DNA from: Dermabacter sp. p3-SID358 | GTDB taxonomy: Bacteria; Actinomycetota; Actinomycetes; Actinomycetales; Dermabacteraceae | Assembly (NCBI RefSeq): GCF_025147465.1 | Contig: NZ_JALXOZ010000001.1 | Coordinates: 186,001 to 250,000, forward strand | Length of the DNA: 64,000 bases | Reading direction: 5' to 3' | Shown here: piece by piece, positions 34,283 through 42,258 of the stretch | Layout: each line of letters opens with the position of its first letter | Numbering within the stretch: position 1 is the stretch's first letter | Translations under genes and position numbers: made by a program | Notes under the pieces: generated by a model | Seen by the model: only the letters and a program-made list of their open reading frames with translations | Told to the model about the DNA's origin: nothing | Databases searched by the model: none

Positions 34283-35514
34283 CAGGAGGCACCCGCGCCG
34301 TATGCCGCGGCGTGCTCGCGAATTTCTTCCACGCGCGGGGCAATCTCGCCAACGCTATCGCCGCCGACCTTCTCGAGAAGTGCCTCCGCGAGTGTGATGG
34401 CGACCATGGCTTCGGCAATCACCGCAGCGGGAGCGACGGCGCACACGTCGGAACGTTGGTGATTTGCCGTTGCCTCGTCGCCGGTAGACATATCGATCGT
34501 TCGCAGAGCCCGTGGCACCGTCGATATGGGCTTGAGTGCGCCGCGCACGGCGATGAGCTCGCCGTTCGAGATTCCGCCCTCGGTGCCGCCTGCGCGGTTC
34601 GACGCGCGGTGGGTGCCCGCCGGTCCGCGCCCGCCGAGCAGAATTTCGTCGTGGGCGAGACTCCCTCGCCGTGCCGCGTTGCTGAATCCCTCACCGATTT
34701 CGACGCCCTTCATCGCCTGAATACTCATGACAGCCTGAGCGAGGCGACCGTCGAGCTTGCGATTCCACTGCGTGTGAGAGCCGAGGCCCACGGGAACGTT
34801 GTACGCGAGTACTTCAATGATGCCGCCGAGCGTATCGCCGTCCTTCTTCGCGGCATCGACCTCGGCAACCATCGCCTCCGAGGTTTCGGCGTGGAAGCAG
34901 CGCAAAGGATCATCGTCAAGGGCGGAGCCGTCGGCAGGCGTCGGCAATTCAGCCCCCTCCGGGACTCGGGCAGAGCCCACTTGGAGAGTGTGCGACACGA
35001 GCCCGATGCCTGCGGCTTGCTCGAGAAACGCCTCGCACAGCGCACCTACTACGACCCTTGCGGCCGTTTCGCGGGCGCTCGCGCGCTCAAGGACGTTTCG
35101 CGCATCGGCGTGCCCATACTTTGCCATGCCAGCAAGGTCCGCGTGGCCGGGCCTCGGTCTCGTCAGAGGCTTGTTCCTTGCGATCTCCCGTTCGTCGCCT
35201 GTTCCAGCATCGATGAGAAGATCCTCGCGCGCAACGGGATCGGCACTCATGACCTTCTCCCATTTCGGCCACTCGGTGTTCTTGATCTCTACCGCAATCG
35301 GCGAGCCGAGCGTAACCCCGTGGCGCACACCCGAAAGGATGCGAATCTCGTCCTGTTCGAATTTCTGACGGGCGCCGCGGCCGTAGCCGAGTCGGCGCCG
35401 CGCAAGAGCAGCCCGCAGCGTGTCGTGCGTGATCTCGACTCCAGCGGGGAAACCGTCGATCAGTGCCACGAGCGAGGGGCCATGCGACTCCCCCGCGGTC
35501 ATCCAATTCAGCAC
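34282..35514 (-). CDS. aroC: chorismate synthase
   Basis: A 410-residue, FMN-dependent enzyme converting EPSP to chorismate. The N-terminal [43 protein letters not shown] and the C-terminal [17 protein letters not shown] are the family signatures. The GTG start (GTG CTG AAT TGG) aligns with the usual MLRW. First gene of aroC-aroK-aroB, 129 bp after rpsA; the rpsA terminator lies in that gap, so aroC should have its own promoter. Confidence 0.95.
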   Translation of the reverse strand: MLNWMTAGESHGPSLVALIDGFPAGVEITHDTLRAALARRRLGYGRGARQKFEQDEIRILSGVRHGVTLGSPIAVEIKNTEWPKWEKVMSADPVAREDLLIDAGTGDEREIARNKPLTRPRPGHADLAGMAKYGHADARNVLERASARETAARVVVGALCEAFLEQAAGIGLVSHTLQVGSARVPEGAELPTPADGSALDDDPLRCFHAETSEAMVAEVDAAKKDGDTLGGIIEVLAYNVPVGLGSHTQWNRKLDGRLAQAVMSIQAMKGVEIGEGFSNAARRGSLAHDEILLGGRGPAGTHRASNRAGGTEGGISNGELIAVRGALKPISTVPRALRTIDMSTGDEATANHQRSDVCAVAPAAVIAEAMVAITLAEALLEKVGGDSVGEIAPRVEEIREHAAAYGAGAS

Positions 35515-35582
35515 AGGTGCCCTTTCGCGTATGAGACGTGGCCCGGGCGCGTGCCCGTTGCCGATGTCATTCAGGTTAAAGG

Positions 35583-35617
35583 CGAAAGCGCCCCTCGCAA
35601 AACGAGGAGCGCTTTCG
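35583..35617 (-). terminator. rho-independent-like terminator of rpsA
   Basis: A 15-bp stem with one mismatch (CGAAAGCGCCCCTCG at 35583-35597, CGAGGAGCGCTTTCG at 35603-35617) and a 5-nt loop, 25 bp after the rpsA stop. On the minus strand CCTTTAACC follows, a short U-run. Confidence 0.75.
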
Positions 35618-35642
35618 TGAGATCGCTAAGCGATCATGACTT

Positions 35643-37106
35643 TCAGTTGTTGCCCGTGAGCTTCTCGCGAAGTGCCGCAAGAGCCTCGTCGGAAGCGAGA
35701 GTGCCTTCGTCGCTCGAGGAGGACTGGAACGAGGTCGGCGCAGCTTCAGCGGCAGCCGGAGCGGCAGCCTGAGCCTCGGCGTCGGCCTTCGCAGCTTCGG
35801 CAACCTGAGCCTTGTGCTGAGTCCAGCGCTCGTAAGCACGTGCGTAGTCGGCCTCCCAGGCCTCGCGCTGTTCCTCGTAGCCCTCGAGCCACTCGTTGGT
35901 CTCGGGATCGAAGCCCTCGGGGTACTTGTACTCGCCGTTCTCGTCGTACTCAGCGGCCATGCCGTAGAGCGCGGGGTCGAACGTCGAGTCGTCGCCCTCG
36001 GGGTCGACGCCTTCGTTCGCCTGCTTGAGCGAGAGTGAGATGCGGCGGCGCTCAAGGTCGATGTCGATGACCTTAACGAAGACCTCCTGGTCAACGCTCA
36101 CGACTTGCTCGGGCAGATCGACGTGGCGCTGTGCAAGCTCGGAGATGTGCACGAGGCCCTCGATGCCGTCCTCGACGCGGACGAACGCGCCGAACGGAAC
36201 GAGCTTCGTCACCTTGCCCGGCACAACCTGGCCGATGGCGTGAGTGCGAGCGAAGAGCTGCCACGGATCTTCCTGAGTGGCCTTGAGCGAGAGCGACACG
36301 CGCTCGCGATCCATCTCAACCGAGAGAACCTCGACCTTGACGGGCTGGCCAACCTCGACAACCTCGCTCGGGTGGTCGATGTGCTTCCAGGAGAGTTCGG
36401 AGACGTGAACGAGGCCGTCAACGCCGCCGAGGTCCACGAACGCACCGAAGTTGACGATCGAGGACACGTGGCCCTCGCGGACCTGCCCCTTCTGGAGCGT
36501 CTGGAGGAAGTCAGTGCGAACCGAAGCCTGGGTCTCTTCGAGGTAGGCGCGGCGGGAGAGCACGACGTTGTTGCGGTTCTTGTCGAGCTCAATGATCTTC
36601 GCTTCGAGCTCCTGGCCAATGTAAGGCTGAAGGTCGCGCACGCGGCGCATCTCGACGAGCGAAGCGGGAAGGAAGCCACGCAGGCCGATGTCGACGATGA
36701 GGCCGCCCTTGACAACCTCGATGACGGTACCGGTGACGACGCCCTCGTTTTCCTTGATGTCCTCGATCGAACCCCACGCACGCTCGTACTGCGCGCGCTT
36801 CTTCGAGAGGATCAGGCGGCCTTCCTTGTCCTCCTTCTGGAGAACGAGCGCCTCGACCTCGTCGCCGACCTCGACGACGTCATCGGGGTCGACGTCGTGC
36901 TTGATCGAGAGTTCGCGGGAGGGAATGACACCCTCGGTCTTGTAGCCGATGTCAAGAAGAACCTCGTCCCGGTCAACCTTGACGACGGTGCCCTCGACGA
37001 TGTCGCCATCGTTGAAGTACTTGATGGTCGAATCGATAGCGGCGAGAAGTTCTTCCTCGCTACCGATATCGTTGATGGCGATCTGAGGTGCGTTGTTGGT
37101 GGTCAT
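35643..37106 (-). CDS. rpsA: 30S ribosomal protein S1
   Basis: A 487-residue protein with four S1 (OB-fold) repeats at roughly residues 35-105, 120-187, 205-275 and 290-362. The core of the third is EGHVSSIVNFGAFVDLGGVDG. An acidic, Ala/Gln-rich tail follows from about residue 370. S1 promotes mRNA binding at the ribosome; the four-repeat form is normal for actinobacteria. ATG at 37106 with GGAG about 10 nt upstream. It is preceded by the best promoter in the window and followed by a clear terminator. The order polA-rpsA-coaE-uvrB is conserved, with an insertion here between polA and rpsA. Confidence 0.96.
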   Translation of the reverse strand: MTTNNAPQIAINDIGSEEELLAAIDSTIKYFNDGDIVEGTVVKVDRDEVLLDIGYKTEGVIPSRELSIKHDVDPDDVVEVGDEVEALVLQKEDKEGRLILSKKRAQYERAWGSIEDIKENEGVVTGTVIEVVKGGLIVDIGLRGFLPASLVEMRRVRDLQPYIGQELEAKIIELDKNRNNVVLSRRAYLEETQASVRTDFLQTLQKGQVREGHVSSIVNFGAFVDLGGVDGLVHVSELSWKHIDHPSEVVEVGQPVKVEVLSVEMDRERVSLSLKATQEDPWQLFARTHAIGQVVPGKVTKLVPFGAFVRVEDGIEGLVHISELAQRHVDLPEQVVSVDQEVFVKVIDIDLERRRISLSLKQANEGVDPEGDDSTFDPALYGMAAEYDENGEYKYPEGFDPETNEWLEGYEEQREAWEADYARAYERWTQHKAQVAEAAKADAEAQAAAPAAAEAAPTSFQSSSSDEGTLASDEALAALREKLTGNN

Positions 37107-37181
37107 GTAGTAAATGGCTCCGTCGGGACAGGTAGTAGTTGGTACAGAAACATGTGTGGGCACACTGCGCACACCTTCACT

Positions 37182-37211
37182 AGCCTAGCGGCCCACGCGC
37201 AGTAGGGTCAA
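37182..37211 (-). promoter_or_regulatory. rpsA promoter
   Basis: On the minus strand: TTGACC (37206-37211), an 18-bp spacer and TAGGCT (37182-37187). Both boxes are close to the actinobacterial housekeeping sigma consensus. The expected start near 37175 would give a leader of about 70 nt. Confidence 0.72.
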
Positions 37212-37275
37212 TGAAATCGACTCCGCAAACCCCTCTCACCGACCCGAGGTGACCAATCCAACAACCACTCCCCGA

Positions 37276-37299
37276 ATTGCCTAGGGGTTGTGGGGGTTT
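37276..37299 (+). repeat. outer inverted repeat, left copy
   Basis: Reads ATTGCCTAGGGGTTGTGGGG and then GTTT. It pairs with 38060-38083 in inverted orientation at 22 of 24 positions. Flanking bases do not match. Confidence 0.7.
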
Positions 37300-37332
37300 C
37301 ACTCCGCTCTCCCCCGCTCTGGTCTCGCCTCT

Positions 37333-37354
37333 CCCTCCCCCGTCGCCCCTCCCC
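37333..37354 (-). other. G-quadruplex motif
   Basis: The minus strand reads G4-A-G4-CGAC-G5-A-G3, four G-runs with loops of 1, 4 and 1 nt. It sits in a roughly 60-bp nearly pure pyrimidine (plus strand) tract, downstream of the orphan ORF and about 120 bp upstream of the rpsA promoter. Confidence 0.55.
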
Positions 37355-37364
37355 TTCTCTTACC

Positions 37365-37375
37365 GGATTGACGTA
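37365..37375 (+). repeat. inner inverted repeat, left end (end type B)
   Basis: GGATTGACGTA followed by ACTAAACG. Over 19 bp it matches the right arm of the 16.1-kb element (read inward) at 17 positions. It is inverted relative to 37914-37924. Confidence 0.7.
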
Positions 37376-37482
37376 ACTAAACGTACCTCACCCGTGCGGC
37401 CCCCCGCCGCAATCAGAAACAAGGGTGGACAAAACCGACACCACACGCCAAAACCGGGACGCCCAGCCTGTTTCCTCCACCC

Positions 37483-37908
37483 TCACCCCACAGTGGGCGC
37501 GTGCCGCACCGCCCACAAATGATTCAGCGATTCTTCAAGGGCACCGTCAACATTTCCTTCCTCGCCTCGGGATTCACCGGACCAAGCGGCCCTCACCCCG
37601 CACAGGATTACCCACAAACTCCTCAGGCACCCCTCACCCACAAGACGCAACTGCCGCCCATCCGAGTAAATCGACTTCCTCGCCGACTCCACCTCCGCCA
37701 TCCCCTCAATCGGCTGCCACGCACGACAACCCACCGAAAACTCCTCACTAAACACCGTCACAAGCGACACCTCATTCCAGCCCTGAAACGCATACCGCAT
37801 CGACGCATCCCACCGCGGAATAGGCCAACCAAGAAACGACGTCGTCAACACCGTTCCATCCCCAAAAACCCACCGAAACTTCACCGACGTCGCCCGCATT
37901 ACCGACAT
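37483..37908 (-). CDS. orphan hypothetical protein inside nested inverted repeats
   Basis: A 141-codon ORF that I do not recognise. Its ATG lies 5 bp inside the right inner repeat; a GTG eight codons on (VKFRWVFGDG) is an alternative start. There is no ribosome-binding site for the first. The protein is rich in Trp (8) and has no clear signal peptide or membrane helix; FRWVFGDGTVLTTSFLGWPI and FQGWNEVSLVTVF are its most protein-like segments. Codon use is unlike all neighbours: all six Phe codons are TTT, and Ser and Ala are mostly TCG and GCG, where core genes here favour TTC, CTC and GTC. This suggests acquisition. The last 40 residues look less structured. It could be non-coding. Confidence 0.45.
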   Translation of the reverse strand: MSVMRATSVKFRWVFGDGTVLTTSFLGWPIPRWDASMRYAFQGWNEVSLVTVFSEEFSVGCRAWQPIEGMAEVESARKSIYSDGRQLRLVGEGCLRSLWVILCGVRAAWSGESRGEEGNVDGALEESLNHLWAVRHAPTVG

Positions 37909-37913
37909 TTGGC

Positions 37914-37924
37914 TACGTCAATCC
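37914..37924 (-). repeat. inner inverted repeat, right end (end type A)
   Basis: On the minus strand GGATTGACGTA followed by GCCAAATGTCGG. Over 23 bp it matches the left arm of the 16.1-kb element at 20 positions, and both place an ATG at the same distance from the end. Confidence 0.7.
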
Positions 37925-38059
37925 AAGGTGGGGTGGAGGGGATGATGCTCGAAAGCGATCGGGGTCTTTCAGTTCGGAAGGCGGAAACTGGAGAGAGCAG
38001 CACCCACGGGGCGCTAGATCTGAGGAATGACCGGAGATTAATCGTCGCCCACGAGACTC

Positions 38060-38083
38060 AAACCCCCACAACCTCTATGCAAT
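38060..38083 (-). repeat. outer inverted repeat, right copy
   Basis: Inverted partner of 37276-37299 (22 of 24 positions). It ends 18 bp from the polA stop codon at 38102. Confidence 0.7.
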
Positions 38084-38101
38084 GCGGCGAGTCGACGTGA
38101 G

Positions 38102-40786
38102 TTAGTGGGCGGCTTCGAGCCACGTCTGGCCGACGCCGACCGAAACATCCATCGGCACGGCAAGTTCGTAGGCGCCTTCCATGCCCTCGCGCACGATCTC
38201 GCTCACGAGATCAAGCTCGCCGGGAGCGACGTCGACGATGAGTTCGTCGTGCACCTGGAGCACGAGACGCGAGGCAGCTTCGGCCTTTCTTAGACCGTGG
38301 TCGACGCGGAGCATCGCAAGCTTGATGATGTCGGCTGCGGTGCCCTGGATGGGAGAGTTGAGCGCCACACGCTCGGCGTTTTCGCGCCGCTGGCGGTTAT
38401 CGCTCGTGAGTTCGGGCAGATAGCGCCGACGCCCGAGAAGCGTTTCGGTGTAGCCGAGAGAGCGCGCCTTCTCCACGCTTTCGTGGAGGTAGGTTTGTAC
38501 CCCGCCGAAGCGCTCAAAGTACTGCTCGCGCAGCGCCTTCGCTTCACCTTGGGAAATGTGAAGTTGGCGCGAAAGACCGAACGCGGAAAGACCGTAGGCA
38601 AGTCCATAGCTCACGGCCTTGGTCTTGGACCGCTCCTCACTCGTCACCTGGTCGACGGGCGTGCCAAAGACTTGAGAAGCAACGAAGTTGTGGAGGTCTT
38701 CGCCGTCGCGGAAGGCTTGAATGAGCCCTTCATCGCCGGAGAGGTGCGCCATGATGCGCATCTCAATCTGAGAATAGTCAGCTGTAAGAAGCGTTTCGAA
38801 GCCTTCGCTCGCATGGAAAGCTCCGCGGATTTGACGTCCGGCCTCAGTGCGGGCGGGGATGTTCTGAAGATTCGGGTTGGAGGAGGCAAGGCGGCCAGTC
38901 GCGGCAATGTTCTGCGAGAGCGTCGTGTGAATACGCCCCGAATCCGTCACAGACTTGCGCAGCGTCTCGATGATCTGACGCAGCTTTGTGACATCGCGAT
39001 GTTCGAGAAGTGCCTGGAGGAAGGGGTGGCCCGTCTTGACGTAAAGATCGGTGAGCGATTCCGCGTCAGTCGAGTACCCTGTTTTGGTCTTGCGCGTAGG
39101 AGGCATTCCGAGTCGGTCGAACAACACAGTTTGCAGCTGCTTCGGTGAACCGAGGTTGATCTCCTCGCCGCCGATCTCGGCAAAGGCGCGCGCCGCGACC
39201 TCCGACTGCCGCTCCTCGTGCATGGCGTCGAGCCGGTCAAGCTCGCTCGCGTCCACGGCGATACCCGCCGCTTCCATTTCGGTCAGCACACGCGAAAGCG
39301 GAAGTTCGAGCTCATCGTGAATGTCGCGAGTCTCGTGAGCATCCATATCCCTCGCGAGAATGGGAGTCAGACGGTACTCTGCTCGCGCGCGGCCCAAAAG
39401 ATCCTCGTGCAGAGCCCCTGGTGTGGGCTTCTTCTCGAGCTCCGGAAACTCCTCGTGGAGGTGGCGCATGGCGAGCCCAGCGACGTCCGCGGGGCGCTGA
39501 CCCGGCCTGCAAAGGAACTCCGCTAGCGAGAGATCGACTTCGAGTCCCCGGAGCTTAAAGCCCGCACCTCGCAGCACATGCGCGAGTTCCTTGGAATCCA
39601 GAGTCCACTTCGGAATCACCGAATTGCTGAGCCACCTCGCAAGCGCGCGCCGGTCCTCGTCGTTCATCGATGACTCTGCGATATCGAGGGTCGCACTTGC
39701 CGTCGCAATCACGAGGCCGAGAAACTCGGAGGCGCCGTGCGCCCAGGTACCGTCGGCCTCAAGAGCGCCGCCAAGCGCGGCGTGCTCCGAAAGAAGCGCA
39801 CCGAGCTGCCCCTCTTCCACCTGAAGCACCGGGAGGGTCGGATTCGCGACGATCGGCTGAGCTTCGTCGGCTTCAGCGGCGTCGTCAGGGAGGAGACCTT
39901 CAGGAATATCGCGACGGATACCTGGGCCGAACGCGAGCTCATCAAAACACTCGTTGATCGCAACTCGGTCGCCGCGACCGAGCACGTACGCGTCAAAGTC
40001 GCGAGGGAGGTCGAGGTCCCGAACTGCTTCGTTCATGCGGCGATTGCGCACGACATCCTCGACGTGATCGCGAAGCGATTGACCAGCTTTGCCTTTGATC
40101 TCCTCGCGGTGCTCGAGGATGCCTTCAAGCGAACCGTAGAGCCCAATCCACTTCGCCGCCGTCTTCGGCCCTACCCCGGGTACGCCCGGAAGGTTATCGG
40201 CGCTCTCCCCCACGAGCGCTGCAAGATCCGGGTAGAGCTTCGGTGGAACGAGGTACTTCTCCTCGACCGCCTCGGGGGTCATGCGGCGAAGTTCCGTCAC
40301 GCCTTTCACGGGCTGCAGGAGAGTAATCGATTCATCGACGAGCTGGATCGCATCTCGATCGCTCGTCACAAGGAGCGGTTCCACTCCCGCGTCCTTCGCG
40401 TAGGTCGCGATAGTGGCGACAATGTCGTCCGCCTCATAATCCTCAACGGTGAAGTGCGCGACCCCCATCGCGTCGAGGACCTGCTGGATGAGGGCGACCT
40501 GCCCCTTGAATGCTTCGGGCGTGGCGTCGCGCCCACCCTTATATTCGCTATAAATCCGGTCGCGGAAAGTACCACCAGGAAGATCGAACGCAACCGCCAT
40601 GTGCGTGGGCTTTTCGTTCTTGATGATGTTAAAAATCATGCGGCACAAGCCGTATACGGAGTTCGTGGCCTGCCCGGCGCTATTCACGAAGGACTCGGGA
40701 GGCAGCGCAAAGAAGGCACGGAAGGCCATCGCATGGCCATCAATCACAACGATGCGCTTCTCGGACGCGTTTTTGATCTCGCTCAT
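38102..40786 (-). CDS. polA: DNA polymerase I
   Basis: An 894-residue protein. The N-terminal 5'-nuclease domain (to about residue 300) has FRAFFALPPESF, EDYEADDIVATIA and TSDRDAIQL. The middle 3'-5' exonuclease-like domain (about 315-500) lacks the DxE motif and the other metal ligands, so proofreading is probably absent, as is usual in actinobacteria. The polymerase domain carries motif A DYSQIEMRIMAHLSGDEG, motif B RSKTKAVSYGLAYGLSAFG and motif C QVHDELIVD. It acts in repair and Okazaki fragment maturation. ATG start; divergent from the thioesterase gene. Confidence 0.96.
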   Translation of the reverse strand: MSEIKNASEKRIVVIDGHAMAFRAFFALPPESFVNSAGQATNSVYGLCRMIFNIIKNEKPTHMAVAFDLPGGTFRDRIYSEYKGGRDATPEAFKGQVALIQQVLDAMGVAHFTVEDYEADDIVATIATYAKDAGVEPLLVTSDRDAIQLVDESITLLQPVKGVTELRRMTPEAVEEKYLVPPKLYPDLAALVGESADNLPGVPGVGPKTAAKWIGLYGSLEGILEHREEIKGKAGQSLRDHVEDVVRNRRMNEAVRDLDLPRDFDAYVLGRGDRVAINECFDELAFGPGIRRDIPEGLLPDDAAEADEAQPIVANPTLPVLQVEEGQLGALLSEHAALGGALEADGTWAHGASEFLGLVIATASATLDIAESSMNDEDRRALARWLSNSVIPKWTLDSKELAHVLRGAGFKLRGLEVDLSLAEFLCRPGQRPADVAGLAMRHLHEEFPELEKKPTPGALHEDLLGRARAEYRLTPILARDMDAHETRDIHDELELPLSRVLTEMEAAGIAVDASELDRLDAMHEERQSEVAARAFAEIGGEEINLGSPKQLQTVLFDRLGMPPTRKTKTGYSTDAESLTDLYVKTGHPFLQALLEHRDVTKLRQIIETLRKSVTDSGRIHTTLSQNIAATGRLASSNPNLQNIPARTEAGRQIRGAFHASEGFETLLTADYSQIEMRIMAHLSGDEGLIQAFRDGEDLHNFVASQVFGTPVDQVTSEERSKTKAVSYGLAYGLSAFGLSRQLHISQGEAKALREQYFERFGGVQTYLHESVEKARSLGYTETLLGRRRYLPELTSDNRQRRENAERVALNSPIQGTAADIIKLAMLRVDHGLRKAEAASRLVLQVHDELIVDVAPGELDLVSEIVREGMEGAYELAVPMDVSVGVGQTWLEAAH

Positions 40787-40811
40787 GCCTTAAGTGTGTC
40801 ACGCTAGGCGA

Positions 40812-41276
40812 ATGGACACGAACGCATGCGAGGCGACCGGCACACAAAATACACTCGAAAAGGCACGCGCGTCGCTGATCGGCACGCTGTGCGAACGAAT
40901 GGGCATGCAGGTTCTCGCTGTCTCTGCTTCCGAAGCGAAGCTCAGTATGCCCGTGGCCCCGAATCGCCAGCCGCACGGGCTCCTCCACGGTGGCGCGACG
41001 ATCGCGCTCGCCGAAACTGCCATATCGCTCGCCGCGCACATCCATGCCGAAGAGCTCTACGGACAGGGCTCCGCAGCCGTCGGAACGTCGTTCAGCGCGA
41101 CCCATCATGCACCCGCGCGCGAGGGCGAAGTCCAGATCACCGCACGCGCCGAACATCTCGGTCGCACAAGTGCGAGCTACCTCGCCCACGTATACCGCGA
41201 GGACGGCACTCTTGTGAGCACCGTCCTCGGGAGTACGCGACTTCTTCCGCCGCGTGAGGAAAGCCCTGCGCGCTAG
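40812..41276 (+). CDS. PaaI/YdiI-type hotdog-fold thioesterase
   Basis: A 154-residue hotdog protein. PHGLLHGGATIALAETAIS carries the HGG motif and catalytic acid region of the PaaI/YdiI family, followed by GTSFSATHHAPAREGEV. It probably hydrolyses an acyl- or aryl-CoA; the substrate is not evident. I prefer the ATG at 40812 to an in-frame GTG at 40794. A gene of this kind between polA and pdtaR is common in actinobacteria. Its stop overlaps the convergent pdtaR stop within CTAG (41273-41276). Confidence 0.87.
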   Translation: MDTNACEATGTQNTLEKARASLIGTLCERMGMQVLAVSASEAKLSMPVAPNRQPHGLLHGGATIALAETAISLAAHIHAEELYGQGSAAVGTSFSATHHAPAREGEVQITARAEHLGRTSASYLAHVYREDGTLVSTVLGSTRLLPPREESPAR

Positions 41277-41911
41277 TCCTTTTGAGGGCCGAGCTGGTCG
41301 ATGACCGCATCGGCAACTTCGCGCATGGTGAGCCGGCGGTCCATCGACGTCTTCTGGATCCAACGGAACGCATCCGGCTCGCTCAGGTTCATGTTGGTCT
41401 GCAGTAGACCTTTCGCGCGATCCACGCGCTTACGGGTCTCGAAGCGCTCCTCGAGGTCGCGGATCTCCTCGTTGAGCGACGTGATCTGCTGGTAGCGAGA
41501 AAGCGCGATCTCGATGGCGGGAAGCAGATCGTTCGGTGTGAAGGGCTTGACCACGAACGCCATCGCGCCGGCATCCCGCGCACGCTCCACAAGCTCTTGC
41601 TGCGAGAACGCCGTGAGCATCACGACGGGGGCGAGGTGCTCCTTGCCAATCGCCTCCGCAGCGGACACGCCGTCCATCTGCGGCATCTTCACATCCATCA
41701 CGACGATATCGGGGCGAAGTTCGCGCACTTTCTCCACTGCACTCGCGCCATCGCCAACGGCGGCGACAACCTCGTAGCCCGCCTCGGTGAGCGTCTCAAC
41801 GATATCCATGCGAATGAGGCTCTCGTCCTCAGCCACAACAGCCGTGCGTGCCACGAGCCCGGAATCCTGTTCCTGCTCGGTGCTCTCTTCCACAGCCTCG
41901 TTCTCGTTCAT
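41273..41911 (-). CDS. pdtaR: ANTAR-domain response regulator, PdtaR type
   Basis: A 212-residue protein. After a short acidic tail comes a receiver domain with AEDESLIRMDIVETL, the phosphoacceptor Asp in VVMDVKMPQMDG, the switch Thr in MLTAFS and Lys in VVKPF. The C terminus is an ANTAR RNA-binding domain (RKRVDRAKGLLQTNMNLSE, then RLTMREVADAVI). PdtaR is phosphorylated by the cytosolic kinase PdtaS, and ANTAR dimers act as transcription antiterminators on paired hairpins. No kinase gene is nearby. The ATG at 41911 is preferred over a TTG three codons earlier. Confidence 0.92.
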   Translation of the reverse strand: MNENEAVEESTEQEQDSGLVARTAVVAEDESLIRMDIVETLTEAGYEVVAAVGDGASAVEKVRELRPDIVVMDVKMPQMDGVSAAEAIGKEHLAPVVMLTAFSQQELVERARDAGAMAFVVKPFTPNDLLPAIEIALSRYQQITSLNEEIRDLEERFETRKRVDRAKGLLQTNMNLSEPDAFRWIQKTSMDRRLTMREVADAVIDQLGPQKD

Positions 41912-42026
41912 GGCATCCAATCTTTCGCCTGTTTATTGATGGTCGTGTGGCTTGTGTGCCTTACTCCATAGTGCAACACACGAGCGCCCTCAGCAGCATT
42001 GGCACGTGCTCTCCACGATATTAGTC

Positions 42027-42040
42027 ACGTGTGACGTGTG
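42027..42040. repeat. short tandem repeat ACGTGTG x2 upstream of pdtaR
   Basis: Two head-to-tail copies of ACGTGTG in the 206-bp gap between pdtaR and tRNA-Leu. This could be a regulator site or chance. Confidence 0.3.
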
Positions 42041-42117
42041 AGGGCCGAGCCAGAGCCGGTTAGGCAAGCCCGAGCTCGTTGGTTATTCTATAGGTCGTGC
42101 CGAAATCAGGGCACACG

Positions 42118-42199
42118 GCCGGGTTGGCGGAATTGGTAGACGCGGCGCACTCAAAATGCGTTGTCTTCGGACGTACGGGTTCGAGTCCCGTACCCGGTA
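42118..42199 (+). tRNA. tRNA-Leu (CAA anticodon)
   Basis: An 82-nt cloverleaf. The acceptor GCCGGGT pairs with ACCCGGT (one G-U pair), discriminator A at 42199. The D-arm contains GGCGGAATTGGTAGACGC. The anticodon loop CTCAAAA gives anticodon CAA (reads UUG). It has a long class II variable arm and the T-arm CGGGTTCGAGTCCCG. The CCA end is not encoded. It lies between pdtaR and pyk. Confidence 0.95.
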
Positions 42200-42205
42200 C
42201 TGAAG

Positions 42206-42235
42206 AAGGGTGGGGAGCATGCGCTCCCCACCCTT
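42206..42235. terminator. bidirectional terminator between tRNA-Leu and pyk
   Basis: A perfect 13-bp stem (AAGGGTGGGGAGC at 42206-42218 and its complement at 42223-42235) with a 4-nt loop. It is followed by TTTGC on the plus strand and by CTTCAG on the minus strand. It can serve tRNA-Leu and the converging pyk. Confidence 0.8.
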
Positions 42236-42258
42236 TGCTATGCAGCGTTTTTCGCGGC

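Larger units (their letters stand above)
37276..38083. other. rpsA-polA islet bounded by 24-bp inverted repeats
   Basis: An approximately 1-kb gap between the conserved neighbours rpsA and polA. It is bounded by a 24-bp inverted repeat (37276-37299 and 38060-38083, 22 of 24 positions matching; the shared inner part is GGTTGTGGGGGTTT). Inside it lie a C-rich tract with a G-quadruplex motif on the minus strand (37333-37354), a 6-bp hairpin (37395-37411), and a second inverted-repeat pair around a 141-codon ORF. The remaining 135 bp (37925-38059) show no ORF or repeat I can name. I saw no target-site duplication and no transposase. Confidence 0.6.

Noticed and set aside
34216..35772. A 518-codon plus-strand frame over aroC
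   Set aside because: It is antisense to a complete chorismate synthase, and its translation shows only arginine-rich, low-information sequence.
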